Shown here in pieces: positions 45,401-56,175 of a DNA stretch of 64,000 bases (positions are counted from its first letter, which is position 1; each line of letters starts with the position of its first letter). The position numbers and the translations under genes are program-made. The DNA comes from Absidia repens (Eukaryota > Mucoromycota > Mucoromycetes > Mucorales > Cunninghamellaceae), in the NCBI GenBank assembly GCA_002105175.1, contig MCGE01000014.1:1-64000 (forward strand). The letters are read 5' to 3'. A model generated the notes under the pieces. It was not told where the DNA came from. It worked only from the letters and a program-made list of their open reading frames with translations, and searched no databases.

Positions 45401-48400
45401 GATGGATTCAGTTTGCACCTCGGACTCGGCTTGCTCCACACGTTGAGACACCACCACATCATCGTTGGTTTGAATTTCGGAATCCTTGCCTAGTCCACTA
45501 CTACTGGTGTTCGTTTGCATACTTGAGTCCTTGCTCACCACAGGTAAGGAGATCACCACTTCATCGGTTTGAATCAATGAATCCACACCGCGATGCGCAC
45601 GTGCTTGGGCAATGGCACCCACAAGGCCTGTACCAGCCGCACCAAAGGCAGCCCCTTTCAACAAATCCTGGAAAGCATCACTGTTGGAAGTGTCGTCGTC
45701 GTCGTCGTTTTGGGCGCCAGAGCTGAATAGATGGTGTTTCTTGTTGTCATCGTCCTTCTTCTTGCTTGCCTTTCGGAATGCATCAGCAAACGTCAATTCG
45801 TCACCCAATGAGCGATGTACCTTGGGCTGATCCGACATAGATGAGGAGGTGGATGTTGATGGTTGTGGCTGTGGATGTAAATGTTTCGCTAGTTCTTGTG
45901 ACAATGACGTGAGTCCGTTGGAGTTCGATTTTGGTAACGTCGTAATGTTGTTGTTGTTGTTGTCGTGATCTTGTTGACTCTTTGATAATTCCATAGAGAG
46001 GGAAGTGAAGCCAGGTGATTGACTTTGTTGCTGGGGTTGCATATTGTCGACATCATCGTCATTTTCATCTTCTTCATCCCCAATATCGTCGTCGTCTGAA
46101 GTAAAAGAGGAATAAGAATAATCGTCATCGTCAAATGCCACACGTGAAGACCGTGATCGAGATGGGCGCGGTTGCTGTTGTTGTCGTCCACCTTCATCGC
46201 CAACTGCGTCTTGTTGAGAATCGCCCTTGAGCACTGTGCTGTTGCTTCGACTGCTGGTTGACATCATACGTGCATGCGATCGGCGTCGACTCCGTCGTGG
46301 TTTGCGATTGTTGTTGGTATCTAGTGTTGAGGCATCCCCACCAGCAGCGGTATGTTGACCATTCGCATCGGACGACGGCACCTGGCCCGCATCTTCCCAC
46401 ATCCTAGGATCATTTTGCAATTGTTCAATGGTTTCCTGAGAATCAGCTAACAGCTTCTTGAGTTCAAACTTTTCAGTTTTTTCCTTGTGCAAATTCGAAC
46501 GAAGGGTCGATACCATCCGATGTGCATGCCCCAATGAGGTTTTCAAGGTTTCGACTTCAATTGCTTGTTGTTGCTGACGACCGCCACTGCCCAGAGTTGT
46601 GGAAGCTGATAACGATGGTGACATGGAGACAAGTTTGCTGTTGGATAGTTGTTGCTGAGATGTGCCGGTCGAATCATTCCCACCACCATCTGATGTGCTG
46701 CTATATTCACCAGTCGAATCTGTGTTTTTGTTGCTGCTATTGATGCTGTTGTTGATATCGTTCAGATCTTGATGACTACGTTTCGCAATTCGACTTTGTG
46801 CTTTTGCAATGGCCAATTCAGAGGACAAGACTTGAAGTTGCTTCGCTTGATCGGCCTTTTCACGTTGCATCGTTGCCATATGTCGTCGTACCCCGGCCAT
46901 ATCCTGTTCATGACGATTCTTGAGTGTTTCAATTGTTGCTGTCAGCTTGTCTTCTCGGCCACGGACTTGCTCCAGTTCGCTAGTGATTGATGTTAATTGT
47001 CGATTGAGTTTGGACTGTTCTACATTGGCTTTGCTGAGATTTTGTTGTAGCTGTGTCACCGACATGGTCAATTCTTGCTTCGCCAGTTCCAAATTCCATG
47101 TTTCTTCCTTGAGTCGTTCTAGATGAAATATAGATTTATATATAAAGATATGAGTGATATTCGTTTTTAAGAAAAAGAGTTTTTTTTTTTTTTTTGTTTT
47201 TTTTTTTTTACCTTCAGTTTCGTCCTTTTGTCGTAATTGTTTTGTCAATGCTTCAGCTGCCCGTTCCAAATCGGCCTTCTGAATTTGTAGCGAGCGTAAC
47301 TGCTCTTCCTTTTCTTGCAGCAGAGTTTGCATCTTCCGCACTTCTAATAGCAGGCCTTGACCAATTTCGGTGGCGAATTCTATATCAGTGTTTCGACGAT
47401 CATTGTTGGGGACTTTGGATCTACGCTTGGTGGGAGTGGAACCGGCCAGGGGTGGAGGTAAAGGTAACAAAGATGCACTTGATGATTCTTGCATAGATGA
47501 GCTGGAAGGGCTTGGCAATGGATTCAGTGCGTTTGATCGTTGACTGAGTAGCTATGGAGAGATAAGATTCGATCCAGGAGTAAGATATAAAAATAAAAAA
47601 AAAAAAAAAGAAGGTTAATTGTCAAAGAATCAACAAAAAAGGCAGAATAATAGTAGCGATAAAAAAGTATAAAAAGAAAAAGAAAAAAGAGTAAGGAAAA
47701 AGAGAAGGGAGAAAAAAGGAGGAGAATAGAAAAAAAAAAAGATGACGAAAAAGTAATAGTTTCGGGGGTATGGGTGCAAGAAGAACAAGAAGAGGAGTAG
47801 GAGTAGAAGGGGAAAGGGGAAAGAAAGAGAGAAAGAGAGAAAGAAACAAAGAGAGAAGGTTGATAAAGTGATGATGATAAAGTAAGTGAGAAGTAAAGGG
47901 GCGACAACAAATAAAATGGCATATCGAAAATAATGCTGCATTTTTTTTTCCCTTGCTTACCTTTTCTTTACGACTAACGCCAGGTACCAATGATGTGCGG
48001 TATGTGTTCAAATCACGTTCCAAATACCGCAATCTTTCCATAGTTTCAGGTGCCAATTGGTCTTGCTCGCTGCTGGACGTGCCTGTGCTGGTCAAACTAC
48101 TTGTTGATGAGGAGATATCAGGATGAGAAGCTGCTGCTGAACCTTGATGGTGGCTTCCAGTACTACTGCTACTACCAACCGTTGCAGGTGATGATTGTTG
48201 CAGTTGTTGTCGTTGTTGTTGCTGCTGATGTTGATTCTTGGCATCCAGTTGTTGAATCTTTTCTTGTAGTTGACGGATTTGTCTGACTAACACGTTTTTT
48301 TCAATCCCGCCGCTTGATTCCTGCAGTTGCTTTTCCTTTTCTGCCAATTGATGTTCTAGTGCCACGAGTTTCGTTCTTGTTAGCGCCGATGGTGAAGTTG

Positions 48401-48545
48401 AGGTGGTGGGTGTATCGGTTGAGGAAGTCCGAACCGATGTCGAATTGGATGGGGTTGGTAAGACAGGTGAAGTTGTACCACGAGAAGCCAAGGGTAAAGA
48501 CACTGAGGATTGTGGTGAAGACGATGAAGTGGGCGTAGTTGTCAT
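42493..48545 (-). CDS. NUM1: Num1/ApsA-like cortical anchor with C-terminal PH domain
   Basis: Minus strand, five exons: 48545-47961, 47551-47212, 47118-43186, 43124-42985, 42906-42493; 1803 residues. The Ser/Thr-rich N-terminus leads to coiled coils (about 55-110 and 195-340: ELEQVRGREDKLTATIETLK and neighbours). A long acidic, Ser/Asp-rich disordered middle follows. At about 820-1105 some 22 Gln-centred motifs (IQTDE, VQTES, STQTPS, GVQSEQ) occur, eleven of them spaced exactly 12 residues apart. The end (about 1560-1690) is a Num1/Mcp5-type PH domain: LITDTMMGHWLRK, QRYVWMHPYTRTLYWS, TWAESLSYILS. In yeasts and Aspergillus such proteins tether dynein and mitochondria to the plasma membrane through the PH domain. 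Largest gene in the window; polyQ and polyN runs. Confidence 0.85.
44735..45580 (-). repeat. Coding array of Gln-centred motifs in the Num1-like protein
   Basis: Encodes about 22 xQT/xQS motifs; the part at about 44790-45165 is a 36-bp minisatellite giving 12-residue units of the form VDxADVGVQSEQ. Units differ at synonymous and non-synonymous sites, so the array is old, not a recent slippage product. Confidence 0.8.
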
Positions 48546-48961
48546 GGAGTGTTGTTGTTGTAATTAAGGAGAGGATAATGGTATAAAATAAAAAACAATG
48601 GGGATATTATAAATGAGAGGAGAGAAGAAGCGATGAATGATATCCACCGTGGGTAAATAAAAACAAGATGTTTTTATAGATGATATAAAAAGGATATAAA
48701 TGTAGAAGATATAAAAGAATTTAATACACACGGAAAAGCAACCTGTACCCCACACGCATACAAAAGTTGTTTCTGGTGTATAAATCAAAAAAGAAGTGAT
48801 TGAGGGAAAAAAAAAAAGAAAGAAAGAAAAAGAAAAGGAAAAAAAGGGAGGGGCAAAAAAAAACAACAAATAAATATATAATATAAAAGAGGAGAGAAAA
48901 GGAAATGAGCGGAGTTTGTAGCATAGTACAAAAAATATTTGTAGGATGAAGATAACTGTAT
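48546..48961. other. Promoter of the Num1-like gene / 3' flank of the aminotransferase
   Basis: Purine-rich on the plus strand (48790-48850), that is a CT-rich leader for the minus-strand gene. No other gene seen. Confidence 0.45.
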
Positions 48962-50380
48962 TTACAAGAATGATTTTATTGTTTGATCAAATATATCTAT
49001 GCCTTTTTTCACACTATCCCATTCTAAACTATAAGTTAATCTAAAGAAGCCAGGTTCCAGTACATGAAAGACATACCCTTGAGCCACAAACACACCATTC
49101 ACCAAAGCTGCTTCACCAATAGCATTTTCCAGGGCAAATGTCATTTTTTCTTCAAATAGCCGACGAATATCAACTACTATAAATGGACCAACACCAGATG
49201 GAAGAAAATCTAATCCCAGTTGTTGTAAATAACTTGACGTCTGTTGATATGCCTTGGATAGTCGTTGTTGGTTGGTAGTGACAAACCTAAAAATAAATAA
49301 AAACGCAGCCAGTATCATTACCAATTACGACACTAACTAATAACATGTTTCTATTTATTCATTTTACCAGTCTATCCACTGAGTATCTTTTAAAGATTAC
49401 AAGCTAGTCGATCATTCACTGTAGACATATATCCAAACATTCTATTTTGTAAATAATAAAGTATATCATTAGTTCTTTGGCAGTATGGAAAGACAAAAAT
49501 AAGAGGAACTTACGAACTAAGGGTAACACTTGCTCTTAAATCGGCATTGTATTGGTCACGATAAAACCAAGTCGTAAACCATTCATACAAAAATCCTTGG
49601 ACATACCATAGACCACATGCACTAACTGAGGATCAATGTACTGTTCAATATCGGGCAGATGGAGCACTGATGTAAAAGGTTCGAAGGGTGACGCGGAGTC
49701 AAAGGTAGAAAGACCATAAACTTCATCAAATATCACATGAAGAGAGTGCTTCGAGGCAAACATGAGAATTCTTATCATATCTTGAATCGAATAGCAACTA
49801 CACCAATATATATATACATACATAAAGGGATGTGTCAGCAACAAACTTGTTTTCACTTTCTTGTGCCTTATTTCTTACCATCCATGAGGATTTCTTGGGT
49901 TGGTGACCAATAGGACTTTAGCATTCGTCTTGTGTTTCGTCCAGTCAGATTCCAAAAGCGTCTCATCCACACCAGCCTCCATCGAAGCATGAGGATAAAT
50001 GGGTGCCAAAGTGACCCCTGTACTGACACAAACGTCCAAATCAAAGTTGCCATAGTAAGGACCGATTACAAGTGCCACGTCGCCAGGATCTGCTAAAGAC
50101 TGTATCAATTGCCATACCGCCGCCCCGGCCCCGGGTACCACCGTGATGTTCCGAAAATGTAGTGGTACCACTGGATGAAAATGACGATTCATCAGTTCCG
50201 CCACCAATCCCCGCAACATTCTTGACCCATGAGGATCACCATATTCCAAATCCTATAGATAACACCCCATCATCCAGTGAGTAGTCGTAAACGTTGGTAT
50301 TGTGTGTGCCTTTCTTTTTTCTTGGTAACGGAATATACTTACGGAAATTTCAAATGTCATACAAGTGCTTATCTAACCAG

Positions 50381-50412
<32 letters not shown>

Positions 50413-50640
50413 TGAATTCAATGCTACGGTATAATTCTAACTAATTACCTTTTCCATCAGGTCATTTTGCATAAGATCGTTGTGTGCCAGACCCATATTG
50501 ATAGCCCCTGTAGGATTGTGGAGAGGATGATAGAGGTTCGGTAATGCGCGAATAAGATTGACTCTCAAAGGTACCGGTGTTTCCAAATTAGCGCGTGCCC
50601 GTTGAGATATCTTATTTTGCTGACTACGGTTTTCCGCCAT
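48962..50640 (-). CDS. PLP aminotransferase, ACC-synthase-like, with two apparent 1-nt frameshifts
   Basis: Fold-type I class I/II aminotransferase. Exons: 50640-50449, 50252-49879, 49797-49514, 49441-49368, 49286-48962. Motifs: INMGLAHNDLM, EYGDPHGSRMLRGLVAELMN, VVPGAGAAVWQL, YYGNFDLDV, LLVTNPRNPHG, VIFDEVYGLS, and YGMSKDFCMNGLRLGF with the PLP lysine. This spacing is that of ACC synthase-like enzymes; the true substrate is unknown, as fungal members often are not ethylene-pathway enzymes. The frame stops after GFIVT (near 49550) and again after RLACNL (near 49390). Adding one base in the CC run and one in the TTT run restores the expected family reading on either side. Both lie in homopolymers, so sequencing error is likelier than a pseudogene. 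Confidence 0.75.
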
Positions 50641-50668
50641 GAATCTTTTTACTTGGTATAATGGGTGA

Positions 50669-50699
<31 letters not shown>

Positions 50700-51012
50700 G
50701 AGCCAAAAAAAAAAAAAGAGCCCCCCTAGGAAATAAAAATGATGCACCCTTCCAAATAATTGAAATTCCGATACACCTTGGAAATTTCGTATACCTGTCA
50801 TGATTTTTGGGTGAACGGAAGGGGTCAAAACGAGATTCATGCAATCTCCTTGGTAATATAATCGATCTTTTTGAATAAACAAGTTTGACGGTGATTTATA
50901 TCGATGAATAAACATTTGAAATACAAGTGCAAGGGGCGAAAGGAGTCAAAAATAAAAAACTACACTATCTACGATAATCTTTCTTTTTTTATTAACATTA
51001 TTTCTTTTTTTT
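50641..51012. other. Spacer
   Basis: A 31-nt A run (50669-50696) and a second A run (50705-50717), the CT-type leader of the aminotransferase on the minus strand, and the 3' flank of the next minus-strand gene (minus-strand AATAAA-like near 50990). No gene. Confidence 0.45.
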
Positions 51013-52202
51013 TTACCACCTCGGGAGATGAGTGGTAGGGGAGCGAGGTAAGGATGGATGAAACGTGGACCCGTTTAAACTCCGTTGTGCTGGATAATAA
51101 TAATAATGCTGATACATTTGTTGTTGTTGCTGTTGCTGATAAAACATCATTTGTTGCTGTTGTTGAAATTGCATTTGCTGGAGCTGTTGTTGCTGGAAAC
51201 TGATGGTGTGCTGGCCTTGCTGAGGTAAGCGTGCTAATAAGCCACCAATGGGAGCATGGGTAGGGTCCCATTTTTTTTGGTTGAGGGGATGGTTTTTATT
51301 CTTCTTTTTCTGTTGCTCGAATTGTTCCCGGGCCATTATGAGATCGACACCCGAGAGACTAGCCCGATGACGAAGGTACTGTGTTGCATTGGAAGGCGGG
51401 GGATGATGGAAGGAATTAGTAGGTGGATTAACAGAAGTTGTAGTAGACGGTGTAGGTTCAATCGAAATAAGAGGTTGCTGTGCCATCATTGTCGACTTGG
51501 TGTTGGTGCTATTATTATTGCTGTTATTGGGATAACTAGCACTTGTGGTAAGGTGGTGTGAGTTTCGTGCCAATGCAGCCGGGGAAGGTGTTGTTTGGAT
51601 TGGCAAGCCTATACTATGTCGTTGAGGATATTGTGTTTTGCCTTTTCGTTGTGACCCATTATCTTGTCCATCTTCCTCCTTGGCCATGCCAGCTATTAAA
51701 AAAAAAAAAAAAAAAAAGTGAGCGGCATAATTTTTTTTCCAAGCCCTCCGTCTCCCCTTGCTGCCTTCCTGTGCCCCTCTCTTTTTTAATTCCAGTTCCG
51801 CCCCTGCCCTTTTTTTTAAAAACCATCATACCACTTTTACGCTTGTAATTTTTCGGGAAATCCGTTTCAATGGAAAAGAAAGGGTGCTTTATGGCCTCCG
51901 ATAGAAGTAAGTTATCATCATCATCTTCCTCCTCTTCTTCTTCTTCATCATCTTCTAAGTCATCTTCATCATCGCTTGGCATACATTGTAGGTTTCTACT
52001 TGTGACCATGGTGGGATTATCTACGAACATCATTAAAAATTAAACGGCAAAGTTTTAGTCACCATTTTCCCCCTCGCTGCCCTGATATTTTTTATCCAAT
52101 ACCATATTTTGAAGATGCTGAGGAAGAAGTTGCGGCTGAAAAGGAGGATGTCCTTGATAATGTCCTCAAAGGTTGAGGTTGACCTTTTGTCATTAATGCC
52201 AT
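51013..52202 (-). CDS. Unknown disordered protein with polyQ and acidic tract
   Basis: Minus strand, three exons: 52202-52103, 52020-51832, 51692-51013; 322 residues. Not recognised. After a Ser-rich start (LRTLSRTSSFSAATSSS) comes CMPSDDEDDLEDDEEEEEEEDDDD, then a short ordered-looking segment NLLLSEAIKHPFFSIETDFPKNYKRKS. The last exon holds NNSNNN, LRHRASLSGVDLIMAREQFEQQKKKNK, KKWDPTHAPIGGLLARLP and repeated polyQ blocks ending in HYYYYPAQRSLNGS. RTxS and RxxS sites suggest phosphorylation. It could be a regulatory or RNA-granule protein, but that is a guess. Splice sites are all GT..AG and in frame; start chosen as the first ATG (MALMTKGQ). Confidence 0.6.
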
Positions 52203-53419
52203 GGGTGATTTTTTTTAAAGAAGAAAAAAGAGAGAGATAGAAGGAAAAGATAGGGATACATCTTGGTTTTATTTATTTATTTATGCAACAAGGAGTATGA
52301 GTAACGAGAAGAGTTAAAAAAAATACATAAACCCTAATAGAGAATCAATGGGTGCAGCTTTTTTTTTTTTTTTTTTTTTTTTTCCTAGCATACTAGGATA
52401 GAGGCTGAGATGCACCCATACATATGTACACACCATTATAATAAACATGACATTCAAGTGGTCAATGTATATCATTGATGATAAATAAACGATTTTTTTT
52501 TTTTCTTCTGGTGAATTGAGTATAGGTGTGGCAATAGTATTAAAGAGAATGAAAGTATGGTTGAAATAAACAAGATTTTCTTATTTCATGCATAAAGTTT
52601 CCTCCCTGATTCATCTTTTCATATCTAAATATAGCTCTGCCTTCGTGTGGACAGTACACACAACACTGTCAAGCTTTTTTATTTCTCTTCGACCATTTTT
52701 ACTTGAATCATCTTTCTATTTAACCATGATTCATTGAATCGACAAATAAATATGATAATCCATTATGTAAGAAAAAACGATATTATTATTCCATTACCCA
52801 CATGTTTACAGAAATATGAAAATAATAGCAGATTTTCTCTTTTGAGTTTGAACCCCTTTCCCCTTCCTCCAAGAAACATTACGGTGGTCGTCAAATAAGA
52901 GGGAAAAAATAGTGGACGATTAATAGTGACAAATACTTGTTCTTTCTTCAGTCGAAATCCCTCTTCTTTTTTTGGCCTCAAACTATGTAGAAATACACGT
53001 TTATTCGTTCATGTTTATTTTTCGTCGATACTTTTCAAAAGTAAGGTCCCTAATTCAATATCCGTCATAATGACCAGAAACAGAGGGGAGGAGTAATGAT
53101 TCTATTTTATGTCTTTATGTGGTTTGGGGCATAATACAATTCTCACATGCCGTCAGTGCCGCAAATCGACAACGATAATAAAGATGACTATGTAGGTAGC
53201 ACATACTGTCATCATGACTTTTTTGAAACGCTACGAGGCAACAAAAAAAAAGTACACCAATTCAGAAATATTTGAAATGCCGCTCAAGGCAAAGCTGGGC
53301 ACTTCTGGGCGTTTTTTTTTTCTTGTTCTTTTTTTTTTCTTTTGCTTTTTCCTTTTTTTCTCAACCATTTTTTACCCATATAACCCTATCTTACTGATTC
53401 TTTTATCATATATAAAACA
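52203..53419. other. Intergenic, no gene recognised
   Basis: TTTATTTATTTATTTATG repeat (52267-52284), a 24-nt T run (52360-52383), AT-rich sequence, then CT-rich leader of the next gene (53310-53380). An ORF at 52763-52981 (minus) has no support. Confidence 0.4.
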
Positions 53420-54033
53420 ATGGCCGACGTCAATCTCCATGCTCTTGGCGAAGAATTTCAACAACTTCGACAAAAATCTGGGAAGGATTTGAGCGAACAG
53501 GATCAAGAAAGAAAACAGCAAGTGATGAACGTAAGCATCTTCCCTGCCCCTCCTCTTTTTTTTTGTAAAAAAAAAAAAAAAGAATCTTCACCCCTTCCTT
53601 GCAACTAACCTTTTACTTGTACCTATAGAGCATTGTGGAACAACTAGGACTCCCTGGTACACCCGCAGCAGATCTACTGTCCACACTGGGAAAACCAGAT
53701 GAAATGGTGCCTCTCCTTCAGTATGACAATGATCAACAAGTCAGTGCCCAGGTCATGCCTGGTATGTTGAAAGAAACTTCTCCTCTCCCCCGCCACCCAT
53801 CTCCATATACGCACATACTCTTGTTTGCCCAATCAAAACTAATATTTTCTATCTCTGTCTCTCTCTCTTTACTGTGAAAAAACATAGGTCCAGTTTTAGA
53901 TGGTCAACAAGCGGCGAGTACGGTGCGACCTCCTTACTATTTTGTCTATTACTGTCGTGGCAAGCATGATCATTATTACTTCAAGATTGATTCTGTCAAG
54001 GAAACGGTGATTACTTCGGATTGGCGCCATTAG
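53420..54033 (+). CDS. Small protein of unknown function
   Basis: Three exons, 129 residues: 53420-53530, 53629-53761, 53888-54033. Not recognised. The N-terminal third is a charged helix (LHALGEEFQQLRQKSGKDLSEQDQ), followed by IVEQLGLPGTPAADLLSTLGKP, and a compact, aromatic-rich end PYYFVYYCRGKHDHYYFKID then VITSDWRH that looks folded (beta-hairpin-like). No signal peptide or membrane segment. Regular splice sites, a CT-rich leader and a polyadenylation signal (AAATAAAGC near 54138) support a real gene. Confidence 0.65.
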
Positions 54034-54520
54034 TGTTATATTATTAGTTAGCATGATTGATATACAGTATTTTAGTATGAATGGGAACGGGGGGAACTGA
54101 TAGGATGGATGATGACGTTTTTTTATTGTATATATTCAAATAAAGCTCTTTATTTTATTTTATCTTTATTGTCTCTGTTAGTTTGCTGCTTTTGCTTTTG
54201 TGATTATATAGTAGGTGACACCATACGTGGTTGTCCATGCGTGTGGAACGACTTTTTTTCAAACGTAATATTCAATCTCCGTAGTGTGTGGGTCTGTTTT
54301 TCACGTTCAATGAACTTTTTTCTCTTTCCTTTCCCTTACAATAAAGAATCATTCATCCTCACTACACCATTTTCATATCCATATATACATATCTTTCTCA
54401 AATACGGACATTTGGGACACATTCTTGCATTGTTAGATCGGGATATTACTATTTTATCCTTTTGTAAAAAAAAAACCCCCCCACTGTCTCTTTTGTTGTC
54501 GTGTATCATCATCTACCTTG
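54034..54520. other. Intergenic
   Basis: 3' flank of the small gene, AT-rich; the ORF at 54109-54528 is an accidental frame through the leader of the TLDc gene. Confidence 0.4.
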
Positions 54521-55336
54521 ATGGTTGAACTTGTTGACCGTCGTTCCGACACCGCACCGGTATTGACCAATACCATAGTAGAAAAGGTAAGATTTATGAC
54601 ACACAAGCGATGAACAACTCAATACTGACTTGGTCTTTTTCTTTGTGATATATGATAGCTTCGCTCGTTTTTACCACAGCGCTACCGGCTTGCCACTCGT
54701 TGGAGTTTACTATATAGTTTAGATCAACATGGAATCAGTTTAACAACTCTCTATCGATTGGTGAAAAATAACAAAGGACCTTGTATTCTGGCTATCAAAG
54801 ATGCAGAGGATCAGGTATGCAAAACAAGGGCATGAATCACACACTAGCTGTTTTTTTAATTAGGAGGCGAGGATTATTGTAGGTATTTGGTGCATTTTTG
54901 AATGAAACATTGAAACCAACGACGCATTATTATGGGACAGGAGAATGGTAAAGGACAGAACAAACAAAGAGTTGGATCTGATGATAATGAACTCAAGGAT
55001 ATGTGCATTTTATTGGTAGTTTTCTATGGCGGGATACAAAGGACGGGCTCAAGGCATATTCGTGGACTGGCATGAATGAATACATGATCTTATCGGAAAC
55101 TGAATTCATTGCGATTGGAGGAGGGTAAGCTGAAAAAAAAAAAAAAAACTGCACGTATACACAAGTTTCACACCTTTTTCTTTGTTTCCAATAGTGCTGG
55201 GAAATTTGGACTTTGGATCAATGGCGACTTGGATAGAGGATACAGTGCATCATGTCAAACATTCAACAATGAACCGCTGGCTGGCGAACCCTCTTTTAAT
55301 TGCATCGAACTGGAAATATGGGGATTTAGGATTTAG
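54521..55336 (+). CDS. OXR1: TLDc-domain protein (OXR1-like)
   Basis: Five exons, 177 residues: 54521-54586, 54659-54814, 54883-54947, 55020-55124, 55195-55336. Almost the whole protein is a TLDc domain: LPQRYRLATRWSLLYSLDQHGISLTTLYRLV, GPCILAIKDAEDQVFGAFLNE, YYGTGECFLWRDT, IAIGGGAGKFGLWINGDLDRGYSASCQTFNNEPL, and the terminal FNCIELEIWGF. Known members protect cells from oxidative damage and bind the V-ATPase in yeast (Oxr1). It lies upstream of G6PD, an NADPH source, but 840 bp apart and with no sign of coordinated control. Intron 3 is 72 nt. Confidence 0.92.
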
Positions 55337-56175
55337 TTACAATTAGGATTTAGATTTGATTATTATCATTATTATTATTACTATTACTATATTATTATTG
55401 TTGTTACAGTTAACTGGAATAAAATGTTTATGAATAAACCTATGTTGGACAAAAAAGAAAGGACTGGAATTTTTTTTATGATGAAATGTAATGATGTTTG
55501 TATGTTGGGGACACAGATCTTGAGGGTGAAGAGAGGTTGACGGCGACGGGCTGAGACGGATAATCAATTTGGCGTGAATGATGATTTATTGTTTATAATA
55601 AAATTGACCACATGGAATGGTGATTATTATTATTTATTTTATTTTACTATTTCCCCTTTTTTTCCGCCGGGCTTTCTTTTCCATGGTATTAATATCCCTG
55701 TCGTAGCTTTTTGAAGTAGATATGAGGACATGTACCGAGGCTCTCATTCGTTCATCAGCAGTAAAATGATCACGATGATATTCAATCTCCTATGTGCTTG
55801 TATCTTTTTTTTTCTTTCTCCTTAGCAACGTCCCTGAAGGTTAGTTGTAAAAACAACCCCCAACCAAACCTATGATTAGATTTCATTGGTGGAAAAGGGG
55901 ACTTGCCGTGAGAAAAAGATAACGCCATCCCTTCCCTGCTTACATTATTATGATTTTTTAGTAGAAGACGCTTCGGTTCTTTTCAAACACCGCTCCTAAC
56001 AAATCTGGTGTTTGTAAGCATCATCGAGTGGATTCGTAAAAAAAAAAAAAAAAAATTGAATAACAGTCCTGCACTTTTTCATTCTCTTTTTTTTTTTTTT
56101 TCTTCTTCCGTTTTTTCTTTCTCCTTTTTCTTTTTTTATTATATTAATCCTTATTCTCAACACTTTTATATCATA
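55337..56175. other. Intergenic, G6PD 5' region
   Basis: TAT/ATT trinucleotide repeat (55360-55405), AATAAAATG signals (55419), AT-rich middle, small stem GTTGTAAAAACAAC near 55843, A run (56039-56055) and a strong CT-rich leader (56075-56140). No gene. Confidence 0.4.

Noticed and set aside
44822..45493. Plus-strand repeated peptide (HISDIDLFRLYT-like units, 223 residues)
   Set aside because: Antisense reading of the 36-bp minisatellite in the Num1-like gene.
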